Assembly: GCA_018389105.1 (NCBI GenBank)
Contig: JACATO010000201.1
Coordinates: forward strand, 23,082 to 87,081
Direction of reading: 5' to 3'
Source of the DNA: Nautilus pompilius
Lineage: Eukaryota; Mollusca; Cephalopoda; Nautilida; Nautilidae
Length of the DNA: 64,000 bases
A program made the position numbers and the translations under genes. The notes under the pieces are model-generated. The model saw nothing but the letters and a program-made list of their open reading frames with translations. It did not search any database and had not been told where the DNA came from. Numbering within the stretch: position 1 is the first letter of the stretch; every line of letters begins with the position of its first letter. This document shows, in pieces, positions 39,237-51,893 of the stretch.

Positions 39237-39998
39237 AGTTTAAATATTGTGAACATTCATAAGAAAAATATCATTATTATTATTATTATTATTATGTGTT
39301 ATTTTACCCTTAAGCGCCTTATCTTCCGGAACTACTCGCTCTCTAGTCTAATCAAACAACAAAAGACATTCTGGCGCCAGAATGGTAGCGCACTAATATA
39401 CATACAAATATTTTTTTTTCAGATGCAGGCAGAACGTTTCCAGTCAGAGTTAGATGGCTAGATAAATCGTTTTCTTTCAGCACTTTCAGAATTGTACTGT
39501 ATTATTATTCTTTTAGAAATGTCAGTGAAAAGCAATTAAATAACAATATAATAATACATTTTAAGAGGTCTTCTGGGAAATACTCAACTCTGAGATGTCA
39601 AGCCAACTTAGCAGGAAAGGTCTATGCTAATATACTTGATGGATCCCAACTATTTTTACTTGTGTGGTTGCTAGGGTAACAGCATTGCGAGTTTATTAAA
39701 TATGCGAAAACCCGCAGTTTTCTTCTTAAACTATTCATAAAAAATCGACTAATGTATTATTTTATTAATATATACATATTTGAAGACGACACTTGTCTCG
39801 CTTGAGTGCACAGTATTTATATTTTAAATCTTTTTCTTTTTCTTTTCTTTTTTTTAACTTATTTCAGAAATTTTCTTAATTTTTTTTAAAATTTTGCGAT
39901 AAAAAGATAATTCGACGCATTAACCCAAACTTACAAACTAACAGAGATGGCAAAATTCCCACATGTCATTAGGCATTATTTGACCTGCTTTGGTCAGA
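39237..39998 (+). repeat. Duplicated 760-bp segment, copy 1
   Basis: From AGTTTAAATATTGTGAACAT to GACCTGCTTTGGTCAGA the segment is nearly identical to 46872-47730 in the same orientation. Shared landmarks are the ATT tract, TTATCTTCCGGAACTACTCG, CTGGCGCCAG, GTTGCTAGGGTAAC and CCCACATGTCATTAGGCATT. This copy has a short ATT tract (about 8 units). Similarity stops sharply at both ends. No terminal inverted repeat or poly(A) tail is evident, so it may be a segmental duplication or two copies of an unrecognised interspersed element. Confidence 0.92.
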
Positions 39999-40971
39999 CT
40001 TCATTCCAAATTTGAAGCGGTTGGATAAAGAAAGAAAGAAAGTTTGGGTGCCAGAAAATGATAAATATCTTCAAATATTATATTCAGGAATATGCACTGG
40101 AAAATACAAACAGACTTAGTACCAATGACGCCCACTGTCTTTGTTCTACATTACCAAGAGAATATCCAGTTATGAATCAAGTAGACGTCTAAAGTATCAC
40201 GTATAAACTCCGAAAGTTTCTAGCTTCTAGCTAGAGGAAGTTACAGTGTTTATAACACCTGGCCTGCTGCAGCTAAAGGCGTTTTAAAACCAGTAGTCGA
40301 ATGAGTTGTATTCAAATTTGTAATAAACATTCTAACTTTAAAGAGATTTACATGGATAATCTGTAATAAATAAAGATACATCTGGCGGGCGTTCAGGTGT
40401 AGATCATTTGTACTTACCTTTAAGAATAAATTGCATGAATGTATACATTAGATCGAGTGTTTAGTTTTCTATAAACACTTAGAGATACTAGGATTTACGG
40501 ATGGTCTGCTTGTTCGTCATTCTCTTCATCCCTCCCACACACGCTTCCCCACCTTTTTAGTCTTGGTGAATAATCGCGATCTATTTTACAAACGGATGCG
40601 AGAGCAGACAAAACCCTCACAGTCAGCAGATGACAGGACCCCGACTGACTCCGCGCCTAATTTCTGCTGTAGTTCTCTAGCCACTACAATTCATTATATA
40701 ACTGTCTTTTTTTGTTTTTTAAAGTCAAATTTTTGTATAAATATTAACAGAAACCAAAATGTTCCGTGTTTCTTGTAAAGAAGTCACTGGTTTTCTGTTT
40801 GGATTCATTTTTTTTTGGGGGGGAGCCCTTTTACCGTCAATCTATTATTTCTTTTTTCCCCTCCTTTTCGTAATTTCAATGAAGGCTCCGCTGGTTAGTT
40901 AGCGACTGACCACCACTCGAGGAATTAATTAATGTCGGTCTGAATTCCTGTGAGATAAAACATTTGACTAT
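39999..40971. other. Non-coding sequence
   Basis: Nothing recognised; a short (AAAG)n run lies near 40029-40041 and a G-run near 40817-40823. Confidence 0.4.
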
Positions 40972-40994
40972 ATGTGTGTGTGTGTGTGTGTGTG
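40972..40994 (+). repeat. (GT)n microsatellite
   Basis: About 11 TG units. Confidence 0.9.
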
Positions 40995-42620
40995 CTGTAA
41001 TTTTGTATGTATACATTTACGTATTATATGCGCGTATTACACAAACACTCACATGTAGAGTAAGCAAAGTTGATAAATGTAGACTGAGGTACAGCCGGTG
41101 GTGCTGGCACCTCTTTGAAACGCGACTCTTCGAGTTGATAGGTCATCTGTCACCGTTTCGACAGTTACAAGGTATATGTTAAATTGTTCATTCACACACA
41201 CAGACACGTATACGAAGACATTTATTTTAATCTATTCCCGAATTATCCTAAATACAAGTTATTGAAAGGATGCAAAAGTGGCTCAGTCAGCTGGACTTGT
41301 GGATAGAGCGCAGAATTACTCTTCATGGAATATAGCAAGCTGCAAATATGCAAAAATACTGAATAGCTAGCTACTCCAGGGAGCACATACAATACTTAAA
41401 CTCTACTGAAATACTGTGAATATCAACTACTATTATCAATAATAGTAATAATAAATTATTATGACAGAGATGATAAGTTTCTTTTTTTATTGTATTCTGA
41501 ATGGTTTAATTGTTTTTTGTTTTTTAAATGGAAGTAATTTTGGCAATCTGTCCTACAGAAGGCGGCTGTTCCACTTCCAAGTCGTCTATTGTTCGCTCCG
41601 ATACCAGTGTTGGTCGTTGTTGAATAGTAATCAAAACTATATAGAGCTTAAAATCTCGGTCGAACTGATAAAGCTAGGAAAAAACTTGTAAACCTTTATA
41701 ATTTGCTAACTTTGAAAAAATATGTGTAATTTAAAAAGTTGGTAATTAAATCTGTCTCTGATCGCGCGAGAATACGAGGCTGATACGACATCCTTTTGAA
41801 TTTTTTTGGTCCATTCTGAGGAAGCCCGCTGTCGAAGACGCTGGCTCCACTTTTAGCACCACGGAAACTTTTCTCCTGTGAATCAGTTTAAAAGTCACAC
41901 GCCAGCTGATATTTCGTTCCCTGGAGTGTCTTTATATAAGTCGTGATGAATTACTCCCTCCTCATAACAATTAATATATACTACAGTACACAATCTGTAG
42001 CTACTTTTTGTTTATTCATTCTTGCCTTCATCTTATCAACATCTGAAAAAACATTTTTCTCCGCTTTTAAATACAAATTTACTATTATTTTCAATTAGAA
42101 GAATATAAAAAATTGTATATAGTATAAGTATGAAAAGGAAGTAGTATACAAATTATTGAGATATTCTTTTTTAGAGAAATATACTTTAAAAAAGCATCTA
42201 AATATGTTAATAAAGTTAATTAACTTAACTTTCTACATAAGAAAGATTTAGGCTCTTGATAGAATGAAGAGTCCATGCTAGTCCAGTACACACCATAATA
42301 ATAGTTTAAGTATGTCTGCATTTGTTTATATTCTGACATTAGCTAATAATTGGAAAAATTTTAATGTATATAAATAAAGATAAAATGGTGAAAATTTTAT
42401 TCTAAGTAAACACGAAAACGTGTAGCAAAATGGAAATCATAAAAAGTTGTTTGTTTGGTGAGGCGGGGATTAGAGACTCCGCAACCAGAAAAGAGTTCGA
42501 CGACCAAGTATCCGAGAAATACATAATTAAATTAAAGACAATCTCAAAAAAAGTTATAAAACACTGAAGTTAATAGCTAAATAAATAAATTAGATAGAAA
42601 TTGTACCAAGTCAAATATAC
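40995..42620. other. AT-rich non-coding sequence
   Basis: No gene. A stretch at 41279-41311 (GTGGCTCAGTCAG and GATAGAGCGC) resembles a tRNA D-arm, but no B-box follows. A TATATAAG element lies at about 41933. Confidence 0.4.
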
Positions 42621-42748
42621 GGTGTGTGTGTGTGTGTGTGTGTGTGTATGTATGCGTGTGGCTGTGTGTGCAAATGTGTTATATGTGTGCGTATCTGTGT
42701 TTCTCTGTGTGTCGTGTTTGAGTGTATGTGTGCGTCTTTGTGTGTGTA
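42621..42748 (+). repeat. (GT)n-rich degenerate microsatellite
   Basis: A perfect (GT)n run of about 28 bp, followed by about 100 bp of GT-rich imperfect repeats (TGTGTGCG, TGTGTATG). Confidence 0.95.
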
Positions 42749-43255
42749 ACCGACAAATCTAAATGTGAAAGTATAAAATAAAATAAAAACTTAATAGCTA
42801 GTAATTTACAAGTGATACGTAACTAAATGATTTTTAATAATAACGTAGCCATAGTCAATTTTTCATACCTAGAAGCGCCCACCCACCAGCCTGCAGTCTC
42901 TCTCTGTGTGCGCGACTCGTGTTTGACACACTTCTCATCATGTTCGCATGTTTTAGTCCATTATCTTCCAATCAGCAGGCTATTTAGATTAGATAGCTTT
43001 ACTCAGTTAACTCCGACTGGGATTCACATGACATTACGTCGTTTGCCTGTATTTACCTAAACACGTCTATCTGTAATTACACTCGTAATGTAATACAAAC
43101 GTAAACAGCACTGATGCGATCCTCACAGATACAGCAAAGTTCTGCTGACTCCCCGCTTTTTTCATCTGCGGCCGCCGCGTGTTTAGGGAACTCATAGCCT
43201 CTGCATCTACACTGGAACCCAGCGTTATTTTAAACAATACTACTTCCTCTACTTG
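42749..43255. other. Unique non-coding sequence
   Basis: Nothing recognised; GC content rises slightly near 43140-43190 with a GCGGCCGCCGCG cluster. Confidence 0.4.
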
Positions 43256-43300
43256 TTATCATCATCATCATCTACATTATTATTATTATTATTATTATTC

Positions 43301-43338
<38 letters not shown>

Positions 43339-43349
43339 TATTATTATTA
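43256..43349 (+). repeat. Compound (ATC)n-(ATT)n microsatellite
   Basis: Short ATC run followed by ATT units with two slips. Confidence 0.95.
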
Positions 43350-43993
43350 AATGCATATTGCAGGATTTTTTTAAAAATTGTTCTTCATAAAATTATATCG
43401 TTCAGAATAATATTGTTTCAAACCACAGTAAACTGAACCAGGCAAAAAACCTGGAATGCATTTCTGTATTAAAAATATTATACCATTCAAAATTTATCCA
43501 AAAGATGTCTTCATTTTACTATTAAACATTTTTTTTATTATTTAATACGAAATATGTAATTTGTAGAGAATTAAGTTAGTTTTAAAGCAACTTTACCCTT
43601 AATAGGCGAAAACAAATGGAAGAGAAGGTCCAACCCCGAATAAATTGAGAACATTTGGTTTTCAGTTTAATCAATTATTCATGATCTGTTCGGGTGAGAC
43701 AGGGTTAACATAACTCATTAGAATAAAATCTCCGGCGATCTGTTTACACTAAGGGGCGACTACTCTGCATTGACTTATCCGTTATTTAATTGAAGTATTA
43801 ATAGACGAAACAAATCCCTTACCCGCGCTGATATGACGCGTTTACCAAAGGCCTCCAATATAAATGGACATTAAATCAAAAACATTCGTTTAATCGAGTT
43901 TATGTTTATTTCCGCAAACCTCCCAAAATATGTTGCTGATAAGATTCTTTTTCTCCGGACAATCTCTTTCTACCGCCGACCGGGACTCGAACA
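43350..43993. other. AT-rich non-coding sequence
   Basis: Nothing recognised. Confidence 0.45.
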
Positions 43994-44036
43994 TAGAGAG
44001 AGAGGAGAGAGAGAGAGAGAGAGGAAGAGAGAGAGA
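43994..44036 (+). repeat. (AG)n microsatellite
   Basis: AG units with GGAG interruptions. Confidence 0.93.
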
Positions 44037-44341
44037 TATCAGAAACACTAGATGGACTCTACATATATTATTCTGATTGTGGGTAACAAGCTGGCGGGAC
44101 GTTGGAGTCACGAACAGTTTAGGGTTCGATTATAGTCTGACGATGTGATAGCAGAGGAGAATTGTTACACACATTTCCGTTTTATTTATTGTAAATTTAC
44201 CTGTTTTCACACACCCAGAGGAAACTAGAGTAATGTGTATACAGAAACAAAGCTGCTTAGAATCCCGGTTACTTTCTGAGCCGACTGGAAAACAGTTTTT
44301 ATAGATTGTTAAAAAAAGAACTTTCATATCGTTATCTTAAA

Positions 44342-44342
<1 letters not shown>

Positions 44343-44385
<43 letters not shown>

Positions 44386-44420
44386 TAATAATAATAAAAT
44401 ATAATAATAACAACAATAAT
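44343..44420 (+). repeat. (AAT)n microsatellite
   Basis: About 24 AAT units with a few slips, ending in AACAACAAT. Confidence 0.95.
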
Positions 44421-44791
44421 ACATTAATAATTTGTATAGTACTAGTATGAATGAAGTACACTTAAAAATACACATTTTTTAAAAATCTAGAAACAAAGAA
44501 ATTATTTAGGATTTACCTGACACAGTATAGAAATGAAATTCGTAATCTTTATAGAAATAGTGATCCACTTGAAATCAGGAAACCTAGGATAATAAAGGCA
44601 CAATCGTTCAGACTAGCAGCATTTGATCCGCCGCATCTCGCTTTCATCACTCGAGTTTCTGATGACAATCCCGGAGGAGTGACGGTTTTATGCCTGTGCG
44701 ACCTGATACCCAGCTCATTCATTTTGCAAATCTCTTCCGTCCGGATGTAGCCGACTTCGACTTCAGGATAGCAGGCATAAAGAAACCGACA
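44421..44791. other. Unique non-coding sequence
   Basis: Nothing recognised between the AAT tract and the following CT tract. Confidence 0.45.
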
Positions 44792-44797
44792 TTCTCT

Positions 44798-44876
<79 letters not shown>

Positions 44877-44884
44877 CTCTCTCT
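44792..44884 (+). repeat. (CT)n microsatellite
   Basis: About 45 CT units with CTAT interruptions. Confidence 0.96.
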
Positions 44885-46871
44885 TAGTTTTTCAGCTTTT
44901 CAGCTGTGTTTCTGGAAAAAAATGGAAACGAGATAATATGGAGAGGGGTGCCGATGAGAATTTCGTTTTCCTTCCGACTGGTTCGTTGTTTATTGCTTCA
45001 GATGCTAGTTGTTGAGTCGCGTGTGGCTAACGCCACCCGCTCCACTCCCCCCGTCTTTCCAGCCACCCACAAAGAACGACTGCGACAGGGGGACTTCCTT
45101 CCACAACACACCGGCAAATCTCGCGCTATCGGCTGGGTAGCCGAGTGCACCCTGAAATAGAAGGCTCGAAACGTATCCAGAAAGAAAGACTCCCCATCTC
45201 GTCTTTCCTAGTTATCCGTCAGCACCTCGACCATCTCGCGTCTACCATGTTTCAAGCAAAATCAGTGTATCCCAAACGCTCTGCGGTTTTGTACCATGAC
45301 ATTTAATTCTTACAGCACCAGATAAAAATAAACTGTAACACTCTTGATAGCAAATAAATAAATACATAAATTAATTAAAATGTAGTTTAGCAACCTAAAA
45401 TCGGTTGGTTTTGTTTTTTTTTCTTCTACGTTAATCTTGAGAAACAAGTACGGTAAATTCTGTGTTACGAATAATTATCCTTTCGATGTAATAGTTGTTG
45501 AAATATCTCATCAAATTGTCAAAGTTATTTTTCGGATTTCTTATCTAGCGGAGATATTTCATAGTGTTGAGAATTTTCTGGGTTTTACCATCTATTTATT
45601 CAGATTTTTTTCCTTCTTTCTTTTGCTTTAAATGCTGAAAACATTTCTCCCTTACAGGAAGTTTTCTTCAGCTCTCCTGTACAGAAGATACGAATAACCA
45701 ACCACCCACCTCACGTGAGCCAACATGGCACCGGTTCCCTAAAAACTGTTTCATTTCCATCGCCATGACTAATCTGGAAATATCTTGTTTTCAGTAGAAG
45801 CTTCAGATTTGCAAACTATACTCCAAATGAGGTCGCGTTAATGGGAAGACTGGTTGGTCTTTTAAGAATCGTATGTTTGGGCCGAAAGACCAGGATGTTT
45901 GGCCCTCGTTGACTCTGCATAATGTTTTCCTTCTAAAAAATAAAATTGATTAAAGTTAAATAAAATCTGTCAGGAGCAAGTCTTCCTAACTCTGCCGGTC
46001 TGACCATCATGGGCGGATTAGATCAAAGCAGAATCTCAGCCTAATGCTTTTCAACATAAGGTTAAACTTGTACGGACGGCAGAAATCTCCGGGCTCTTAG
46101 ATCGAAAGGGATAAGAACTCCAAATGCCTGGAAAAGACCCGTTACACTTTGATCTGACCCAGATGGTCGTTTCAGTTAAAAATTCCCAACCATTGCATAA
46201 TTATCAAATAATCGAAAACGAACACCGCCTGCTATAGCTTATTGTGTGCAATACCCGTGAGGTCCGGCGTGACGTCATTTTAGCTAATTGTCGATATAAA
46301 CCCGTTGTCTGCCAAGTTTTTTTTTAAAACTGCAAATATATTTAACATGAAATATACTTCAAGTTAAAGCCTCCCTAAAATCTATGAAACAGCCAAATTT
46401 ATTTAATATTTGCCTCCATTTAGATTACTGTAAATTTTAAACGCTATGAATACCTTGGAAAAGAAACTGCTTTTATTCTTTTATTAAAGAAAATTAACAA
46501 ACAATCATGTGAAGATTTTCAGGATTTTAAAATCCTAGTATTCAGACTTCGTGTAGTGAAATTCATCGTTTGCATTAAATTTAAAATAACTCTACATTAA
46601 TGCTTCTCATTAAGTTAGAATATTCGTTTATTCAATTCGCATTTTCTTCAAAATAAAACCAGAATTTATCTTTGCAAATTATGCGCCATCAAGATGTAAG
46701 TAGAAAGAGAAAAAACAAGGACTGAACTTTAAATTCCAGAAATTTGAACTTCTGTAATTTTAAAGAAGCACACAGTTTTAATTAACACAACTAACGACTC
46801 GTTCGATTCTGTTCAGTTTAACATTATTCAATAAAATCTGTTAGGAAATGAATTAATTACAAGATATGAGG
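44885..46871. other. Unique non-coding sequence
   Basis: No gene was recognised. The 84-codon plus frame at 44906-45160 has no known similarity. A CRE/TATA pair lies at 46270-46300. Confidence 0.4.
46270..46300 (+). promoter_or_regulatory. CRE closely followed by TATA element
   Basis: A perfect TGACGTCA (46270-46277) with TATAAA at 46295-46300. The arrangement is tighter than at 38883. No downstream exon was identified; the second copy of the duplicated segment begins at 46872. Confidence 0.2.
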
Positions 46872-46968
46872 AGTTTAAATATTGTGAACATTCATAAGAA
46901 AAGATATTATTATTATTATTATTATTATTTATTATTATTATTATTATTATTATTTATTATTATTATTA

Positions 46969-47006
<38 letters not shown>

Positions 47007-47730
47007 TGTAGTAGTAGTAGTAGTATTATATGTGTTATTTTATCCTTAAGCGCCTTATCTTCCGGAACTACTCGCTCTCTAGTCTAATCAAACAACAAAA
47101 GACATTCTGGCGCCAGAATGGTAGCGCACTAATATACATACAAATATTTTTTTTTCAGATGCAGGCAGAACGTTTCCAGTCAGAGTTAGATGGCTAGATA
47201 AATCGTTTTCTTTCAGCACTTTCAGAATTGTACTGTATTATTATTCTTTTAGAAATGTCAGTGAAAAGCAATTAAATAACAATATAATAATACATTTTAA
47301 GAGGCCTTCTGGGGAATACTCAACTCTGAGATGTCAAGCCAACTTAGCAGGAAAGGTCTATGCTAATATACTTGATGGATCCCAACTATTTTTACTTGTG
47401 TGGTTGCTAGGGTAACAGCATTGCGAGTTTATTAAATATGCGAAAACCCGCAGTTTTCTTCTTAAACTATTCATAAAAATCGACTAATGTATTATTTATT
47501 AATATATACATATTTGAAGACGACACTTGTCTCGCTTGAGTGCACAGTATTTATATTTTAAATTTTTTTCTTTTCTTTTCTTTTTTAAACTTATTTCAGG
47601 AATTTTCTTAATTTTTTTTAAAATTTTGCGAATAAAAGAGAATTCGACGCATTAACCCAAACTTACAAACTAACAGAGATGGCAAAATTCCCACATGTCA
47701 TTAGGCATTATTTGACCCGCTTTGGTCAGA
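46872..47730 (+). repeat. Duplicated 760-bp segment, copy 2 with expanded ATT tract
   Basis: Same sequence and orientation as 39237-39998, with scattered single-base differences (for example GGTCTTCTGGGAAAT against GGCCTTCTGGGGAAT). The extra length (859 against 762 bp) is mostly the internal ATT/AGT tract (46906-47029). The unique flanks differ on both sides. Confidence 0.92.
46906..47029 (+). repeat. Expanded (ATT)n-(AGT)n tract within the duplicate
   Basis: About 40 triplets, against about 8 in the other copy, so it expanded or contracted after duplication. Confidence 0.95.
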
Positions 47731-48934
47731 AAGCGACACAAAAGAAATGAATCACTTAACTAAGGAATGCGAAGCTGAAGGCTGAAAATGGATAAATCCA
47801 CCGTCTTAATTTGACCGTGTGATATCTATGCTAGAAGCTTATTTAAATCAAAAGAAAGATATCATAACCAGACTAAAAGCAGTGTTCGTTATCAAGCTCA
47901 AGAAAAGTGTACCATCCCAGTGGGACGATAAATCAAATTTCCTAACTGAAAGAATATCTGTGAAAATATGAGAAAGTTCGGAAGATAAATGTGAGGCATA
48001 TCTCACTGTCTCGACTTCAGCGCGTCTCAAATACAGAGAAATGATTTCCAAGTCTGGATTCATTTCAATGTATCCCAGGTCGATTTCTCGTGTTTTACAG
48101 GAATTTACATAACTGACAGTGTGTGTTTGGTCCGACTTTAACGATGCTTGTCTAATGCGAATGTCAGGACGGATTCTGCATTCAGGAGTTTGCGGTATTT
48201 AAATTGGGGAGAAGCTGCACGGTGATACACCGGGAAGGCGACGTCAACTTAGATGTTTGGGCCACCTGACGCTGGGCATCTAAAAATCACTTAATTATTC
48301 ATTGGCACTAGAAATGCTCGTTAAAAACATAACTGTGACGACAATCGATAGCTTGTTAGACCGAGTGAACGGTGGGGAGAGGCTTTCTTTGGAAAATTCT
48401 CGAAACAGCTTATCTGACAAATTTGTTCCTTTCATCGAGAAAGTGACATGGCTGTTCTCTGTCGAAGGTGAGAAAAGGTAATATATCAGTGTGCGAGCGC
48501 ATCTGTCACGCATTCCCCGACGCCCCGCTTTCCCCCTTATTTTACTTTTGCCATGGATTTGGCAAGGATGATAGATGAAGAGAGAACGGGAGGGCGGCTC
48601 TGTCGGGCTACACTAGTAGACTAATCACCGGCCGTCGTCACACAGGTGCCCTGTTTGTCTCGAATCAATTAAGCGGTCGCTTTGTTTTTGCTGTCTTGAT
48701 TTTTCTTCTCGATGTAAGCTCTTTACGGCGCCAGGTTAATTGTTATTTAAAGATGTACTGCGGAAAGACAGATGCACAGACGGGCACGAGATTGTAATAC
48801 GTTGCCCACCCGAACGATTCCTTTTGTTTCAATCAGCTGCGAGATTTTCAAGGCCATTCTCCAACCTCCACTCAGCCAGACTGTTTCAGAAACTGACCAT
48901 TTGATAAAATAAACAAGTTTAATTTTTCTGAATA
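47731..48934. other. Unique non-coding sequence
   Basis: No gene was recognised. Frames at 47848-48063 and 48295-48513 (minus) resemble nothing known. Confidence 0.4.
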
Positions 48935-49085
48935 GGGGAGACCCCCGGGGGTTAGTTGCTACAGGGGTTAGCTTTTATAGCACCAGTAAATCCTAATTAA
49001 ACGTATAGATAAGGCTTGCATATAATTAGGGATCACTATTAGTATAACAACTTACCCCTGTATCAGTTAGCCCCAAGGTCTCCCT
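48935..49085. mobile_element. Foldback MITE-like inverted repeat
   Basis: The left arm (GGGGAGACCCCCGGGGGTTA, then GTTGCTACAGGGGTTAGCTT) pairs with the right arm, whose reverse complement reads GGGAGACCTTGGGGCTAACT then GATACAGGGGTAAGTTGT. The arms are about 48 bp with several mismatches and enclose about 50 bp of AT-rich sequence. No target duplication is clear, so the superfamily is not assigned. Confidence 0.75.
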
Positions 49086-51858
49086 TTCCTTATTATTCAA
49101 AGCATTGTATTATTAAAAACAAACAAACAACGGAATACATATATTACTTATGTTTCTATTATTTATCTGTTTGAAAACATGCTTACTATACAAGAAGTTT
49201 TTTAATATATCTTTTCTTTTTTCCCCCTCCAAATTCTTCCTTTATGCTATTTATTTAATAATATTACAGCTTTTTTTAGTACTTTGGCCTATGCGATTAT
49301 TAATGGAGTATACAAGACACCATCCACGGATAGTTGGAAATTACTTGATTTATCTCGTCTTTTTGATATGGCAGGCGGCCAGAGACCATGGCTCTCTCAA
49401 TTAGCAATTATAGTCGATTAGTTTAGCAGAAAAATAACTTGCCGTGGTCTTTGGGTTTGGTCAAAGTATATCGTTTTTAAAATATTTAATGATTATGTAA
49501 ATTATGTAAAAATTATTTGCATCCACCAGTTAATTACTGTAACTCAGTCTATTAGACATGTTCCGGAAATTGCCAATTGAACAGCACATTTCCGCTTCGT
49601 GGCATGTGACGTAGGGAGAGGGGAAGTAGAAGTGAAGGGAACTAATACTAGATTCGGTCATTTTGATGAAGGAAGGTACAAGTGTATAATGGCAGTTCTG
49701 ACGGTTATTGGTCACTCCAGAGATTACGGAATCGAACAAATATTAAAATAGTTGCGTAAATTGAATGCTGTATTAATAATTATGACGACTTTGCCATCAG
49801 CAAGACGGTTGAGGTCGGCCGGCCAAGAATATGTAATAATTCGAATCATAATTTTCTGAAATCTTAAACTTAAACGTTTTAGGAATATAATTTCACAGAT
49901 TTTTTTTATAACATTCAAATGAATTAATAAATTAATTAAAATTATTTCTACAATGCTGAAAGTGGGAGCCGGGTCTTTAGTGTTTGTGTTTTTTTTATTA
50001 CTCACGTCTCTCACCAATGACTTCCCCTGAGCGATCTTTTCTGTGTCCTCAGCTCTGCTTAACAGTTGCTGGCTTGCTGTTGTCGATCACCTGTCTGACT
50101 TACCAGCTTTAGCTGGCCACTAGTAAATGAAGAAATATCTCAGAGCATCGCATTTCTAGGGAGAGGAGTGGGCCTTCCTCGGCAGCTCATTTTCAGTGAT
50201 GATGGCCGGACATGTAAATCGTAGGCAAACACAGTTTTTTCTTGTTTTAGTTTTGGCAGGAATATTTAAATTATTGTAGAAAAGGACCCGTGTAAATCAA
50301 ATTACTCTGATTATTTGTTTATTTATTTCAAGAAAAATGATACTTAGGTTCGCAGCCAACTGCAAAACCTATCAGCAAGAGAATTACTTTAATTTCTCAC
50401 AGTGAACACGGTTTTGCATATGTTAAGGCTGTTGCAAGGGGAACTAACCGTTCTTGACCATTGCATCCCACGATCCGGTCTTCGGTCAGGTTTCTGATCA
50501 TTTCCGGGGGTAGCGTTGATTCCGGAAATCTTTTCTTTTGTTTCGTTATTGTTGCTACTCGTATGGGATTCCTTCTTAGAGCTGAAACAAAAAAAAAAAC
50601 GGAGTTTGTGTACTGAAGAGTGGCATCGACCGTCACCATGGAATCAGCTTTTTCCGATGTGCCTGCCTGCTGATTGGTCAAGACAAAAATGCATTCATCC
50701 GTCCATTTCCTCGAAACAAATTTATTCTGCTTCTCACATGCGTCCGGCCGACAACCTGGCATTATCACCGACTTACAGGTCATCGAGAAAAGCGGAACAC
50801 ACACGGCCAAGTTCTTTAAATGACCAGCCAACGACGGTAATCGGCTCGGCGCAATCGATAAACGAGTAATGGATAAAGAAAATTGTCAATAGCCGGTTAG
50901 AAAAGAGTCCGTTCAAACAATGACGTGAGAACTCGGCGCATTAAACCCGTATTCGTAAATGCTTTCCGTTGATAATAGCTGATTTACTTTACAACGCTCG
51001 TCGGTACTTGAGATAAATGTCCGTCAAGCTAATAAATGGGATTAGATTGACAACACGACCATAAAAAGAATTCTTGAAAGGAGCAATGGATTCTCTCATT
51101 AAAACGGGGCAGCATGAAACACCTGAGGCTTGTCGTGTCGTGGGACCTCGGCCATTGTTCTGAGACCGTAGAGAAAACTATCGAAGACGGTTCACCTAAT
51201 AGGACTTCTGCACAGTTGGATTACTTTGTAGTGGGGGAAACCAAAGATCTTTTTAGCAAACGGAATACCAGTTATCTTATATATTTTGTATTTAAATATT
51301 ATTTGTTTTGATTTGCGTAGCTTACATCTACATTTTTAAAGCTCTGATTCTTATTATTTTAAATATTGCAGTACAAAACACGTGGTAGAGAATACATATC
51401 ATTTGTAGAGAGAATTTTGTACAGAATGAAAAAGTTGTTTTTTTTCAGAATAAGAATTCAAGTTAAATAAAAGTCTGTTCTTTATAATGTTTTTGTAATT
51501 TGCAGTTGGAACCGGTTCGGTTTGGCGCACCTACTTGGTTTCTTCTTTTCTAGCCGGCAGCGTGGATTTTCCCTTACATCTGAAAAGGAAGGGAAGGGTT
51601 CTAGTGGAGACCGATGTGGTAGTTCAAAGTTCAAAGGCCCGGCCACTACTAATCCCCCCAAAATAATTCTATCGACTCGATTGAAGACTTTGATTCGAAG
51701 GAGCCAATGTTCAGACCCAGATGTGTTTACTTAGTCCACAAAGTGCTGCGTTCAAGATGAAGTAATATCCTAGAATCATCCTACACCAAAAGCAATAGAT
51801 GCAATTATGCGTGGCTGGTTCACTTTCTAAGTAACCTCCAGAAAAACTCTTGAGACAA

Positions 51859-51859
<1 letters not shown>
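49086..51859. other. Unique non-coding sequence
   Basis: No gene was recognised. The longest frames (144 codons minus at 50397-50831; 117 codons plus at 50516-50869) overlap each other on opposite strands and show no known domain. Confidence 0.4.

Positions 51860-51890
<31 letters not shown>
51860..51890 (+). repeat. (AG)n microsatellite
   Basis: About 15 AG units. Confidence 0.95.

Positions 51891-51893
<3 letters not shown>

Noticed and set aside
41279..41311. tRNA-like A-box (GTGGCTCAGTCAG, GATAGAGCGC)
   Set aside because: No B-box or cloverleaf can be completed downstream, so neither a tRNA nor a tRNA-derived SINE is supported.
43970..43992. GGGACTCGAAC, resembling a reverse-strand tRNA T-arm
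   Set aside because: No acceptor, anticodon or D-arm pairing found in the adjacent sequence, which runs into a GA repeat.
50397..50831. 144-codon minus-strand frame
   Set aside because: No recognisable domain, overlapped on the other strand by a 117-codon frame, and within the length range expected by chance.
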